From Brevibacterium sanguinis (GTDB taxonomy: Bacteria; Actinomycetota; Actinomycetes; Actinomycetales; Brevibacteriaceae): 64,000 nt of DNA. Under the pieces are notes generated by a model. The model searched no databases and was not told where the DNA came from. It saw only the letters and a list, made by a program, of their open reading frames with translations. Every line of letters starts with the position of its first letter. Position 1 is the first letter of the stretch. This document shows, piece after piece, positions 8,827 to 17,038 of the stretch. The stretch spans positions 62,001-126,000 of the forward strand of contig NZ_QNSB01000005.1 in the NCBI RefSeq assembly GCF_003315415.1. The letters are read 5' to 3'. The position numbers and the translations under genes are program-made.

Positions 8827-9539
8827 GTCTTACCTCTTCCCTGTGGTGAGCCCGGAGCGGGCGTGAGCGGTGCGTGCGGGGTGCCGACGATGCGGGCTCG
8901 TGCGGCCCGCTGCCATGCGGCGAGTCCGATCTCTAGCAGGAGGGCGACGGCCGTGACGAGCAGGGCGGCGGCGAGCATCTCGTCGTACTGCCGGGACTTC
9001 AGCCCGGAGAACAGGTAGCGGCCGAGCCCGACGTCCGAGGTGTAGGCGGCCAGGGTGGCGGTGGCGACGACCTGGAGGGTGGCCGCGCGGATCCCGCCGA
9101 TGATGACGGGCGCGGCCAGGGGCAGCTCGACGCGCAGGACGACCTGTGCGGGACTCATCCCCACCGCCGTCGCGGAGTCGGTGATCGTCGGGGAGATCGC
9201 CTCGGTGCCCGCGTAGGCGCCCGCGAGCAGGGACGGGACGGCGAGGATGATGAGTGCGAGCAGCGGCGCTTCCAGTCCGATGCCCAGCCCGAGGCCGAAG
9301 AGCGTGAGCAGACCGAGGGTCGGCACGGCGCGGGCGGCTCCGGCGATCGCCCCGACGACCCCGGCTCCCCGGCGGCTGTGGCCGATGAGGACCCCGGCGG
9401 GCAGGGCGATGACGGCGGCGATGAGCACGGCGGCCGCGGAGATGAGCACATGCTCGGCCAAGCGGGTGGGGATCCCTCCGGGACCCGACCAGTTGAGGGG
9501 ATCGGTCAGCCAGGCGAGCGCCTCGGCGGAGAGATTCAC
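8823..9539 (-). CDS. osmoprotectant ABC transporter permease (second)
   Basis: 238 residues from GTG 9539, overlapping the stop of the first permease gene (GTGA); its own stop overlaps the substrate-binding protein start. Five to six hydrophobic helices are visible and the cytoplasmic EAA loop reads 'SATAVGMSPAQVVLRVELPLAAPVIIGG'. Helix-forming stretch 'EHVLISAAAVLIAAVIALPAG' opens the BPD_transp_1 domain. It forms the membrane channel with the other permease, as in OpuCB/OpuCD or OsmW/OsmY pairs. The polar C-terminal tail (~20 residues) carries no motif. Confidence 0.92.
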   Translation of the reverse strand: MNLSAEALAWLTDPLNWSGPGGIPTRLAEHVLISAAAVLIAAVIALPAGVLIGHSRRGAGVVGAIAGAARAVPTLGLLTLFGLGLGIGLEAPLLALIILAVPSLLAGAYAGTEAISPTITDSATAVGMSPAQVVLRVELPLAAPVIIGGIRAATLQVVATATLAAYTSDVGLGRYLFSGLKSRQYDEMLAAALLVTAVALLLEIGLAAWQRAARARIVGTPHAPLTPAPGSPQGRGKT

Positions 9540-10252
9540 GGTCCCTCCCCGGTCCCGGCGTTTCCGGACGGCGGGTCGGCCCGGGTGGCGGTCACGGCCG
9601 CGGGCCGCCGGCGCCGAGGCGTCGGCCGGGTCCACGGGGTGAGTGCGCGTCCGAGGAGCAGGAGGAGGCCGTCGAGGACGAGCGCGAGGACGACGGTCGC
9701 GACGACGCCGGTGACCACCTCGGCGGTGATGCCGCGTTGGAATCCGTCGGTGAGCAGGGACCCGAGGCCGGGCACGCCGATGAGGGCGCCGATCGTCACG
9801 AGGCTCACGGTGCTCACCATGACCACCCGCACCCCGGAGAGGAGGACGGGCACGGCCAGGGGCAGCTCGACGCGCCAGAACACGCTCGTGGGGGAGTGGC
9901 CGATGGCGACGGCGGCGTCGGTGATCCGGGAGTCGACTGCGGCGAAGGCGTCGGCGGCGGTGCGCACGAGCAGGGCGACTCCGTAGACGCTCAGGGCGAC
10001 GATCATCGTCGCCTGGGAGCGCAGCGGGGTGCCGATGACGGCGGGGACGATGATGAGCAGGGGCAGGGCCGGGACGGCGTAGAGGAGCGCCGCCGCGGTG
10101 AGCAGCGGCGAACCGAGGCGGGGGCGGAGGAAGGCGAGCCGACCGATGGGCACGGCGATGAGGACGCTGATGAGCACGGCGGGCAGGCTGAGGACGAGGT
10201 GGTCGCGGGTGAGCGCGAGGACGAGGGGCCAACTGTGGCCCAGCCAAGTCAT
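9536..10252 (-). CDS. osmoprotectant ABC transporter permease (first)
   Basis: 238 residues, ATG 10252 within the overlap with the ATPase stop. Hydrophobic helices start at 'HLVLSLPAVLISVLIAVPIG'. The EAA loop 'DAAVAIGHSPTSVFWRVELPLAVPVLLSG' contacts the ATPase. A Pro/Arg-rich cytoplasmic tail of about 30 residues closes the protein. It is a homologue of the second permease, so the channel is heteromeric. Part of the chain ATPase, permease, permease, binding protein, selO, all linked by 4-base overlaps. Confidence 0.92.
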   Translation of the reverse strand: MTWLGHSWPLVLALTRDHLVLSLPAVLISVLIAVPIGRLAFLRPRLGSPLLTAAALLYAVPALPLLIIVPAVIGTPLRSQATMIVALSVYGVALLVRTAADAFAAVDSRITDAAVAIGHSPTSVFWRVELPLAVPVLLSGVRVVMVSTVSLVTIGALIGVPGLGSLLTDGFQRGITAEVVTGVVATVVLALVLDGLLLLLGRALTPWTRPTPRRRRPAAVTATRADPPSGNAGTGEGP

Positions 10253-11061
10253 TCGAGGACTCCCACCGGGCGGCCGTCCTCGTCGACGGCGATCGTGCGG
10301 TCCCCGACGCGCTCGGTGCGCAGGGTGCGCCGCCCGCGGTCGGCGCCGATGAAGCTGCGGAGGAAGTCATCGGCGGGGGCGGCCATGATCTCCGCCGGTG
10401 TGCCGTGCTGGGCGATCCGGCCTCCCGAGCGGAGGACGACGACCTCGTCCCCGAGGCGGAACGCCTCGTCGATGTCGTGGGTGACGAACACGATCGTCTT
10501 GCCGAGCTCGGCCTGCAGACGCAGGAGGCTGTCCTGAAGGTCGCGGCGGACGATCGGATCGACCGCACCGAACGGTTCGTCCATGAGGAGGATGTTCGGG
10601 TCGAAGACGAGGGCGCGGGCGACGCCGACCCTCTGCTGCTGACCACCGGAGAGCTGCCCGGGATAGCGATCGGCTACGGAGCCGTCGAGGCCGACTTCGG
10701 CGAGCATCTCCCGTGCCTGCTCCCTGGCCTGCCGGCGCGGGGTTCCCGTGAGGATGGGGACGGTGGCGATGTTGTCGATGACGCTGCGATGGGGCAGCAG
10801 CCCGCCATGCTGGAGGACGTATCCGATCGACCGGCGCAGCGCCACGGGGTCGATCGTGCTGACATCCGTGCCGTCGATGAGCACCCTGCCGGCGGTCGGT
10901 TCGACCATCCGGTTGACCATGCGCAGCAGAGTCGTCTTCCCCGACCCCGAGGAGCCGACGAGGACGACGGTGCGATGCGAGGGCACGGTCAGGGAGAAGT
11001 CGGAGACGGCCGCGCTCGACCCGGGATAGACCTTCGACACCGCTGCGAATTCGATTCCCAC
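10249..11061 (-). CDS. osmoprotectant ABC transporter ATPase, OpuCA/ProV type without full CBS domains
   Basis: 270 residues from GTG 11061, with GAGGAG 7 bases upstream. Walker A is 'GSSGSGKTT', signature '[15 protein letters not shown]', Walker B 'ILLMDEPFGAVDP', switch His in 'VFVTHDIDEA'. 'RMVNRMVEPTAGRVLIDG' is typical of quaternary-amine transporters. After the nucleotide domain only ~30 residues remain ('RTERVGDRTIAVDEDGRPVG'), resembling one edge of a CBS motif; the tandem CBS domains that sense ionic strength in OpuA/OpuC are absent. Activity is thus probably not gated that way. First gene of the importer operon. Confidence 0.93.
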   Translation of the reverse strand: MGIEFAAVSKVYPGSSAAVSDFSLTVPSHRTVVLVGSSGSGKTTLLRMVNRMVEPTAGRVLIDGTDVSTIDPVALRRSIGYVLQHGGLLPHRSVIDNIATVPILTGTPRRQAREQAREMLAEVGLDGSVADRYPGQLSGGQQQRVGVARALVFDPNILLMDEPFGAVDPIVRRDLQDSLLRLQAELGKTIVFVTHDIDEAFRLGDEVVVLRSGGRIAQHGTPAEIMAAPADDFLRSFIGADRGRRTLRTERVGDRTIAVDEDGRPVGVLE

Positions 11062-11191
11062 AGGCCACTCCTCGGTGTGTCCGCCTCGCCCGGGGTGACA
11101 GCCGGGCTTGTGATTGAAACCCTAGCACCGCGATGAGCCCGTGGACGGGGAGCCGGACCTGGACCATGATGGTGTCTCGAAGGAGCCGACG

Positions 11192-11580
11192 ATGATCACG
11201 ATCCCGCATGTGCCCGATCTCCGCGATCTCGGCGGACACCCGGCCGGAGACGGACGGGTCGTGCGCACCGGCCAGGTCTTCCGGTCCGTCGACCTCAGCC
11301 GGCTCGACGAGGATGGGCGGAGCGCGCTCGCCCACCTCGAGCTCAAGCGCGTCTTCGACCTCCGCACCCGCGTCGAACGCGAATCCCGACCGGACCCGGT
11401 GCTCTCCGGCGTCCACGAGGTCGTCGAGGACGTCCTCGGCGACGACTCCGGAGCCGCGGCGGCACGACTTCCCGAGATCCTCTCGGACCCGACCTCGCCG
11501 AGGAGATCCTCGCCGACGGACTCGGGATCGGCACGGACGAGCAGGAGGCCCTCCGCGCCGCTCTGACCCGCGACGCCTGA
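11192..11580 (+). pseudogene. tyrosine phosphatase (Y_phosphatase3/PtpB-like), catalytic core deleted
   Basis: ATG 11192 with a good Shine-Dalgarno (AAGGAG). About 97 residues in this frame match the N-terminus of PtpB-like phosphatases: 'VPDLRDLGGHPAGDGRVVR', 'VFRSVDLSRLDEDGR', 'RVFDLRTRVERE', and an Ala-rich stretch up to 'LPEILSDP' near 11490. The next codons in this frame run to a stop at 11566 without homology. Another frame from 11491 instead reads 'DLAEEILADGLGIGTDEQEA' and 'LRAALTRDA', ending at 11578-11580, which resembles the family's C-terminal helix. The middle ~110 residues with the H-C-x5-R catalytic loop are missing. I read this as an internal deletion plus frameshift, so the gene is inactive. 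Confidence 0.75.
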
Positions 11581-11584
11581 GCAG

Positions 11585-11590
11585 TACACT
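11585..11590 (+). promoter_or_regulatory. -10 box of LCP-like gene, leaderless
   Basis: TACACT ends 7 bases before GTG 11598. It supports this GTG as both transcription and translation start. Confidence 0.45.
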
Positions 11591-11597
11591 CGTCCCT

Positions 11598-12482
11598 GTG
11601 CCCTCAGTACGGACTCTCTTCTCCTCCCTCGGTTCCCTGCGTGACGCCAACCGCGCCCGAGCTGCGTTCGACGACCCCGGGCGCAAGCTCACCGCCGTCT
11701 TCCCGCCCGAGCCCATCCGGCCCGACTCCACCGGGGGACTGAGCCTGCTCCTGCGCGTGCCCACGGATTCCGGCGGGGATGTCATCGCACTCATCCACGT
11801 CCCGGCCTCCGGAACCGGCGTCATCGTCCTCGTCATCAATCCGGCCACGACGGTGGAGGCGGGAGCGAGCCTCGGCGAGCTCATCGACGAGTCGGGCTGG
11901 CCGGTGGCCGTCGCGGTCGTCGAGGACATCCTCGGCATGCGGGTCGACCATGTGATGTCCCTCGACATCGAAGCGCTGGCGGGGATCGTCGACCGGCTCG
12001 GACCGCTGGCCGTCTACAGCGCCGTCGCCTTCTCCACCGCCGCAGGGGAGTTCGTCGTCGGCACCAACCATCTCGACGGTGTCCGGGCCCGGGCATTCGT
12101 CGCCGCCGATCCCATCGACGACGCCGGGCAGACGCGCACCCGCGGTCAACGGGCGCTGCTGCGCTCCCTCATCGCCGCCCTCGACCTCGGCCGGCCGGCG
12201 AAGGATCCGCAGGAGCTCGTCGGCCTCTTCTCCCTGCTCGCGGCGGGATCGCGCACCGATGCGGGACTGACGACGTCGGTGCTCGCCGGTCTCCCCGGCC
12301 GGCTGCGTGGACTCTCGCCCGTGAACATCCTCACCGTCACGCTGCCGACGACGTCGCGCCGCGACGAGTCCGGACACGTGATCGTCGACGTGGACGTCGA
12401 GGCGGTGCCCGTCCTGCGCGAGGCGCTGGCCGGCGACGATCCCATCGGATTCGTCCGCGGCCTCGCCTCGCTCGGTTACTGA
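11598..12482 (+). CDS. LCP (LytR-CpsA-Psr)-like protein, degenerate and without membrane anchor
   Basis: 294 residues from GTG 11598. The C-terminal half follows the LCP pattern: 'VDHVMSLDIEALAGIVDRLG' corresponds to the usual 'vd-h-v-x-v-d-f-x-g' element, and 'TRTRGQRALLRSLIAAL' to the 'R-x-x-R-Q-x-x-x-l-x-a-l' helix. LCP enzymes attach polymers to peptidoglycan or other lipids. Here the catalytic positions look changed: the usual R-S-D-T is 'GGDVIALIHV' and the I-P-R-D-T element is 'VINPATTVE', so the arginines are lost. No N-terminal transmembrane helix is visible, although family members have one. It may be a non-catalytic cytoplasmic relative. The family call is by pattern and moderately sure. 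Confidence 0.6.
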   Translation: MPSVRTLFSSLGSLRDANRARAAFDDPGRKLTAVFPPEPIRPDSTGGLSLLLRVPTDSGGDVIALIHVPASGTGVIVLVINPATTVEAGASLGELIDESGWPVAVAVVEDILGMRVDHVMSLDIEALAGIVDRLGPLAVYSAVAFSTAAGEFVVGTNHLDGVRARAFVAADPIDDAGQTRTRGQRALLRSLIAALDLGRPAKDPQELVGLFSLLAAGSRTDAGLTTSVLAGLPGRLRGLSPVNILTVTLPTTSRRDESGHVIVDVDVEAVPVLREALAGDDPIGFVRGLASLGY

Positions 12483-12543
12483 GGTTCGCGGGCCGCGAGC
12501 AGGAGGGGACACGCGTGTGGAGGCCGAGCAGCAGGAGGAGAGC

Positions 12544-12975
12544 ATGAGCGGCTGGGGTGACGTCGAGGGGGTCGTCGTCTTCCCCGACGGCGTGAGTGTG
12601 CGCGGGACCGGGCTGAGGCGTGATCGAGACGCCCTCCCGCCACCGGACTTCGCCGTCTACCTGCAGGGCCGTGACCCGCGGATCACGACCTGGCCGTCCC
12701 GGTGGGTCCGGTGGCCCGACTTCCGACTGCCGCACTCCGATGCCGATGCCCTCGATGCCCTGCGCGAGGCGCACCGCCGGGCCGCGGTCGAACGGGTCGA
12801 GATCGCGTGCGGGGCGGGAATCGGCCGGACGGGGACCGCGCTGTGCGTGCTCGGCCTCCTCAGCGGGATCGATCCCGGTGTCGTCGTCGACTGGGTGCGT
12901 GCGCACTATCACCCGAGGGCTGTCGAGACCCGGGCCCAGAGGGCCTGGATCGCGACGGTCGCCGCAGTCCTCTGA
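12544..12975 (+). CDS. small protein tyrosine/dual-specificity-type phosphatase
   Basis: 143 residues from ATG 12544, which has AGGAGG 6 bases upstream; a GTG at 12517 is less likely. The phosphatase loop C-x5-R is intact in 'ACGAGIGRTGTAL', with nucleophile Cys89 and Arg95. The region 'WPDFRLPHSDADAL' resembles the general-acid loop with Asp (W-P-D). No secretion signal or membrane segment is seen, so it acts in the cytoplasm. Substrate may be phosphotyrosine proteins or another phosphoester. The intact active site contrasts with the dead phosphatase 1.3 kb upstream. Confidence 0.82.
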   Translation: MSGWGDVEGVVVFPDGVSVRGTGLRRDRDALPPPDFAVYLQGRDPRITTWPSRWVRWPDFRLPHSDADALDALREAHRRAAVERVEIACGAGIGRTGTALCVLGLLSGIDPGVVVDWVRAHYHPRAVETRAQRAWIATVAAVL

Positions 12976-13061
12976 GTGTCAAGTCGAGCTCATTGCCGAC
13001 TCGGAGAGTCCACCGCCGACTCCGATGATCATCGACTGGGTTCGGGCATCTTCACAGCACG

Positions 13062-13067
13062 TAGGAT
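13062..13067 (+). promoter_or_regulatory. -10 box of mobA-like gene, leaderless
   Basis: TAGGAT ends 7 bases before ATG 13075. It selects this ATG over the second in-frame ATG at 13081. Confidence 0.45.
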
Positions 13068-13074
13068 CTGTGCC

Positions 13075-13773
13075 ATGGCGATGAGCGCAGTCATTCTCAG
13101 CGGAGGTCGGTCGAGCCGGTTCGGCGGCGTCCACAAGCCCGGGGTCACGCTCGGCGGGCGCACAGTCATCTCCCGCCTCGTCGAGGTCGCGGCGGCGGTG
13201 GAACCGGGGACCCGGATCTGGCTGGCCGGGACGGCGGAGGGGCTCGACGACTCCGAGATCGCCGGCATCGACGTCGTCGTCGAACAGCCGCGGTTCTCCG
13301 GCCCCCTGGCCGCGATCGCCGCGGCGGTCACGGCGCTGGAGGAGCCGATGGCCGCGGACATCGCCGGCACGACCGCGCCCGCAGATCCGCCCCCGTCGGA
13401 CCGGGACACGGTCCTCGTCCTCGCCGGGGACATGCCGCTGCTCACGGTCGCCCACCTTCGTGAGCTCGTCGCGGCCAGCCGCCGGTCGGGCACGGTGGCG
13501 GCGGGACTCGACGACCGGGGCAGGGTGCAGTACCTGTGCGCGGCGTGGCCGAGGACCCTGCTCGACGAGCGCCTGCGGTCGATCGGGGATCCGCGGGACA
13601 AACCGGTGCGCCTCCTCTTCGAGGGGGTTCAACCCGTGAGCATCGCCGTCGACCCGACGATCCTCAGGGACTTCGACACCCCGGAGGAGTTCGCCGGCAT
13701 CGAGCGGCTCGACGGCGACGTCGAGCGTCTGCCCATCCGGCCGCGGCCCGCCGTCGGCGGATCGTCGGACTGA
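13075..13773 (+). CDS. MobA-like nucleotidyltransferase (molybdenum cofactor guanylyltransferase)
   Basis: 232 residues. The N-terminal nucleotide-binding signature 'AVILSGGRSSRFGGVHKPG' (L-x-G-G-x-S-x-R-x-G-x-x-K) is nearly canonical for MobA/MobA-like NTP transferases. 'VVEQPRFSGPLAAIAAAV' and 'VLVLAGDMPLLTVAHLREL' are the second and third family blocks, the latter with the metal-binding Asp. MobA joins GMP to molybdopterin to form MGD, the cofactor of DMSO-reductase-family enzymes. Since the window holds a full Mo-cofactor cluster 35 kb away, a MobA role is plausible, but MocA or cofactor-F420-type relatives share the signature. Confidence 0.8.
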   Translation: MAMSAVILSGGRSSRFGGVHKPGVTLGGRTVISRLVEVAAAVEPGTRIWLAGTAEGLDDSEIAGIDVVVEQPRFSGPLAAIAAAVTALEEPMAADIAGTTAPADPPPSDRDTVLVLAGDMPLLTVAHLRELVAASRRSGTVAAGLDDRGRVQYLCAAWPRTLLDERLRSIGDPRDKPVRLLFEGVQPVSIAVDPTILRDFDTPEEFAGIERLDGDVERLPIRPRPAVGGSSD

Positions 13774-13815
13774 GCTCGACATCCCCTCTTCCCGTGCGGC
13801 TGCTGGCGGTGGTCC

Positions 13816-14355
13816 TCAGGAAGTCGGGATGAGCTTTCCGCTGCGCGAGAGCTCGGGATCCGTGCAGGAGGAGAGGTCGAAGCAGCAGGGCCGGCGCTTG
13901 CCGTCCTCGAGCTTCGAGATCGTCACCCGGACCCGCTTGGCCCGGGTCTCGGGGTTCCTCGTCGCTCCGATCCACCGCACCCATTCCCACCGCGCCATCG
14001 GCGTCAGACCGGCCCACACCTCGGCGAGGTGGGAGGCGGCGTCGAGAGCCTCGCGGAGGTCGTCGGGCAGCTGGGGCTCCGGCCAGTCCTTCGTCGGCGT
14101 GAGGGCGACGGAGACGGTGTCGCCGAGGCCCTCCCGCAGGTCGGCGGGAACGCTCAGCCAATGGCCGCGCCTGCCGTCGGGTTCGACGACGATGCTGTGC
14201 TGGTGCCCGTCGATGACAGCATGAGCGGCGACCTGGCCCCGGGAGGGCAGCTCGGCGCTCGCGTCCTCGGGCACTCGGATGATCGTCCGGTCCCCGACCG
14301 TCTCGGGGGTGGCGGTGAAGGCGATCGGCTGCGCGGGGGCGGTTGTCGTGGACAT
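13816..14355 (-). CDS. YdeI/OmdA-like protein with DUF1905 domain
   Basis: 179 residues from ATG 14355 (AGGAG upstream). The N-terminal ~95 residues look like DUF1905 ('TIIRVPEDASAELPSRGQV', then 'LREGLGDTVSVALTPT'). The C-terminal part is the YdeI-type OmdA region, with 'LPDDLREALDAASHLAEVW' and 'LTPMARWEWVRWIGATRNPE' followed by 'TRAKRVRVTISKLEDG'. Such proteins have been linked to bacteriocin or stress protection, but no reaction is established. A Cys-rich tail 'RPCCFDLSSCTD' is notable and could bind metal. It faces mobA convergently. Confidence 0.8.
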   Translation of the reverse strand: MSTTTAPAQPIAFTATPETVGDRTIIRVPEDASAELPSRGQVAAHAVIDGHQHSIVVEPDGRRGHWLSVPADLREGLGDTVSVALTPTKDWPEPQLPDDLREALDAASHLAEVWAGLTPMARWEWVRWIGATRNPETRAKRVRVTISKLEDGKRRPCCFDLSSCTDPELSRSGKLIPTS

Positions 14356-14435
14356 CGGCGGGCTCCTTCGTCGGGCGGGTGCGTCTGCTGACAGGATAGC
14401 CCGTCACGCGCCCGCGGACTTCTCGATTCCTGACC

Positions 14436-14474
14436 ACCGAGGCGGCAGGTGGCGCGGCGCCCTGCCGCCTCGGT
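14436..14474 (-). terminator. hairpin terminator downstream of BCCT transporter
   Basis: Perfect 14-base arms (14436-14449 and 14461-14474) with an 11-base loop, ending 11 bases after the BCCT stop. No T-run follows, as is common at this GC content. Confidence 0.7.
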
Positions 14475-14484
14475 CCCTCACCGC

Positions 14485-16437
14485 TCAGTCGTCGGGATGG
14501 GTGTGCGCGGTCGTCAGGGATTCGTCACCGGAGGCGAAGTCGCCCGGCCGATGCCCGCCCGGCTTCTGGATCCGCCCGGGTTCGAGGGTGCGCCGGACGT
14601 CCTCGGCGTGGACCGAGTCGAGGTCGCCGGTGGCGTCGAGGTACCACTCGGTGAGCGTGGGGTCCTCGGTGTCGAGCCCGGCGCCGGCGCCTTCGTCCTT
14701 GGCCACCTCGGTGGCGTTGAACACGAAGTCGTCGCCGTGGTCCTCGATCCCGCGCCTGACCCCTTGGGCGATGGCGGCCTGGGCGAACTTCGACCGGAGG
14801 ATGTAGGGGTCGGTCCGGAGGTCCTTCCACCACGCGAACATGATGCCGATGACGACGAAGGCGAACGGCAGGGCGGAGTCGACCATGATCGACTGCAGTC
14901 CCGAGAGGGCGTTCTCACCGCCGGCGATGAGCAGGGACACGGAGATGAGTCCGAGGAGGACGCCCCAGGTGATCGTCACCCAGCGGGAGGGCTCGGGTTT
15001 GCCGCGCTGGGACAGCGAGCCCATGACGATGGAGGCCGAATCCGCCGAGGTGACGAAGAAGACGACGATCGAGGCCATCGCGAGGATCGGGGTGATGGCC
15101 GCCAGCGGGAGGTGGGACAGGACCTCGAAGAGCATCGCCTCGGGGGAGCCGGCCTCGCTGATCGGCTGTCCCCGGGACTCCATCCACATCGAGGTGCCGC
15201 CGAAGATCCCGAACCACACGAAGCACACGCCCGAGGGGACGAGGACGACCACGGTCGTGAACTCGCGCAGCGTGCGTCCGCGCGAGATCTTCGCGATGAA
15301 CAGCCCGACGAACGGCGACCAGGACACCCACCACGCCCAGTAGTAGGTCGTCCACGCCGACATGAACTCGCCGGTCTCCGGACTCTGGTAGGCGTTGCGG
15401 GCGACCATGGTGGGCAGCTGCCCGACGAACTCGGCGAGCGCGGCGGGCATGAAGGTGAGGAGGAACACCGTGGGTCCGGCGATGAAGACGAAGAGCGCGA
15501 GCGTTCCGGCGATGACCATGTTGATGTTCGACAGCGCGCGGATGCCGCGCTTGATCCCGGACACGGCCGAGAGGATGAAGAGCACGGTGAGCACGGCCAT
15601 CGTGCCGATGAGGAAGCCGTTGCCGACCGGGCCGACCCCGGCGACGACCTCGACTCCGCGGCCGATCTGCAGGGCGCCGATGCCGAGCGAGATGGCGGTG
15701 CCGAAGAGGGTGACGACGATCGCGAAGATGTCGATGATCGCGCCGAGGGGTCCCTTCGCCTTCGCCCCGAAGATCGGCTCGAAGAGGGAGGAGAAGAGCG
15801 GGGCACGCCCCCGGCGGTAGGCCGAGTAGGCGATCGAGCCGCCGACGAGCGCATAGAACGCCCACGCGATCGGACCCCAGTGGAGCAGCGTCTGCGCCTG
15901 GGCGAGCTGCATCGCGTCGGTCGACAGGGCCTCGGCCTCGAATCCGTGCGGGAGGTCGAGGAAGTAGGTGAGGGGTTCGTAGGGCCCGTAGAAGAGGAGC
16001 CCGATGCCGATGCCCGCGGAGAACAGCATCGCGACCCAGGACACCGTCGAGAACTCCGGCTTCTCGTCGTCGGCGCCGAGCCGGATGCCCCCGGTGCGGC
16101 CGTAGCCGACGACGAGCATGAACACCGCGATGGCGATGGCGAGGATCCCGAACAGCCAGCCGAAGGTGCGGGTGACCCAGGTCAGCGAGGTCGTCCCCGC
16201 CACGGAGATCGACTCCGGGGAGACGAACGCCCAGATGAGCACCGCGACGATGAGCACTCCGGCGACGCCGAAGACGGTCTTCGAGGTGCCGAAGGTCTTC
16301 CCTGTCCGTTCGACCCCGATGCCGGGGATGAGCGCCGGATGGACGAGTCCTGGTTTGGTCACCTCCTTGAGGACCTTCCTGGCACGATGTCGCTTGTGCC
16401 CGTGGTCGTCTGGTCTGGGGGTGTCTGGCTTGGCCAT
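14485..16437 (-). CDS. BCCT-family betaine/carnitine/choline transporter
   Basis: 650 residues, normal for BetP-like carriers, with about twelve hydrophobic segments between residues ~55 and 560. The BCCT signatures are visible: 'SAGIGIGLLFYGPYEPLTYF' near TM3 (glycine-rich stretch), and the conserved 'TYYWAWWVSWSPFVGLFIA' with aromatic residues of the substrate box, followed by 'KISRGRTLREF'. A basic N-terminal tail and a long acidic C-terminal tail (~90 residues) flank the core, as in osmoregulated BetP. It symports a quaternary amine with Na+ or H+. Placed after carnitine-degradation genes, its substrate is probably carnitine or betaine. A hairpin separates it from the thioesterase gene. 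Confidence 0.92.
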   Translation of the reverse strand: MAKPDTPRPDDHGHKRHRARKVLKEVTKPGLVHPALIPGIGVERTGKTFGTSKTVFGVAGVLIVAVLIWAFVSPESISVAGTTSLTWVTRTFGWLFGILAIAIAVFMLVVGYGRTGGIRLGADDEKPEFSTVSWVAMLFSAGIGIGLLFYGPYEPLTYFLDLPHGFEAEALSTDAMQLAQAQTLLHWGPIAWAFYALVGGSIAYSAYRRGRAPLFSSLFEPIFGAKAKGPLGAIIDIFAIVVTLFGTAISLGIGALQIGRGVEVVAGVGPVGNGFLIGTMAVLTVLFILSAVSGIKRGIRALSNINMVIAGTLALFVFIAGPTVFLLTFMPAALAEFVGQLPTMVARNAYQSPETGEFMSAWTTYYWAWWVSWSPFVGLFIAKISRGRTLREFTTVVVLVPSGVCFVWFGIFGGTSMWMESRGQPISEAGSPEAMLFEVLSHLPLAAITPILAMASIVVFFVTSADSASIVMGSLSQRGKPEPSRWVTITWGVLLGLISVSLLIAGGENALSGLQSIMVDSALPFAFVVIGIMFAWWKDLRTDPYILRSKFAQAAIAQGVRRGIEDHGDDFVFNATEVAKDEGAGAGLDTEDPTLTEWYLDATGDLDSVHAEDVRRTLEPGRIQKPGGHRPGDFASGDESLTTAHTHPDD

Positions 16438-16492
16438 GGTGTTTCGTGTCCTCTGTGTGCTCGTGCGTCGCGCGTGATCAGGGCAGGGCGCG

Positions 16493-16532
16493 CCCGGGCC
16501 GCACCGGACTTCCGTGTCCGCCGCGGCCCGGG
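16493..16532 (-). terminator. nested hairpin between thioesterase and BCCT genes
   Basis: Ten-base GC-only arms (16493-16502 and 16523-16532) enclose a second small stem (CGGAC/GTCCG). It lies in the 105-base gap ahead of the BCCT gene and may attenuate read-through from the carnitine operon. Confidence 0.55.
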
Positions 16533-16542
16533 GGCAGTGCTC

Positions 16543-17037
16543 TCAGCCGATCCGGCGTCCGCTCCATTCGGGCGTGTGTCTGCTCACCGCGTCGAGTGCC
16601 TGAGCGACCTCGACGGGGAATTCTGCGGTGCCTCCTCTCCGCTGATCGACGTGGAGGGCCATGATCTCCTCGGTCGCGACGACGGTCTCGTCCACTCTCA
16701 TCTCGTAGGCGAGGTGGAGCTTCTTCGCACCGGCGGAGACGAGGTGCGCACGCACGGTCAGGGTCGAGCCGAGGGACACCTCGCTGAGGTACCTGATGTG
16801 CGCCTCCACGGTGTAGAGGGAGCATCCGGTGGCCTCCCGGTAGGACTCGTCGAGGCCGAGCGTGTCCATGACCTGGTCGGTGGTGAAGCCGAAGACGAGG
16901 ACGTAGAACGCCTCCGACATGTGGCCGTTGTAGTCGATCCACTCCGGAGCGACCTCGGTGACGTAGTCGGGCAGCCGTCGGGCGGTCGAGGCGAGCGCCT
17001 CGTCGTCGCTGCCCGCGGTCGACTCCGGGCCCGCCAT
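16543..17037 (-). CDS. hotdog-fold thioesterase, probable betainyl-CoA thioesterase
   Basis: 164 residues from ATG 17037, one base after the dehydrogenase stop; longer in-frame starts would lie within that gene. The 4-hydroxybenzoyl-CoA thioesterase pattern is 'VAPEWIDYNGHMSEAFYVLV' (the D-x-N-x-H-M core helix), 'EAHIRYLSEVSLGSTLTV' and 'HLAYEMRVDETVVATEEIMA'. In the known carnitine route, 3-dehydrocarnitine plus acetyl-CoA gives betainyl-CoA, which such an enzyme hydrolyses to glycine betaine. Its place next to carnitine dehydrogenase and the cleavage enzyme makes this the likely reaction. Confidence 0.85.
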   Translation of the reverse strand: MAGPESTAGSDDEALASTARRLPDYVTEVAPEWIDYNGHMSEAFYVLVFGFTTDQVMDTLGLDESYREATGCSLYTVEAHIRYLSEVSLGSTLTVRAHLVSAGAKKLHLAYEMRVDETVVATEEIMALHVDQRRGGTAEFPVEVAQALDAVSRHTPEWSGRRIG

Positions 17038-17038
17038 C

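Noticed and set aside
8823..10646. 607-codon minus-strand frame that looks like one long transporter
   Set aside because: Only its last 238 codons are a real permease; the first part is an out-of-frame reading of the ATPase and first permease.
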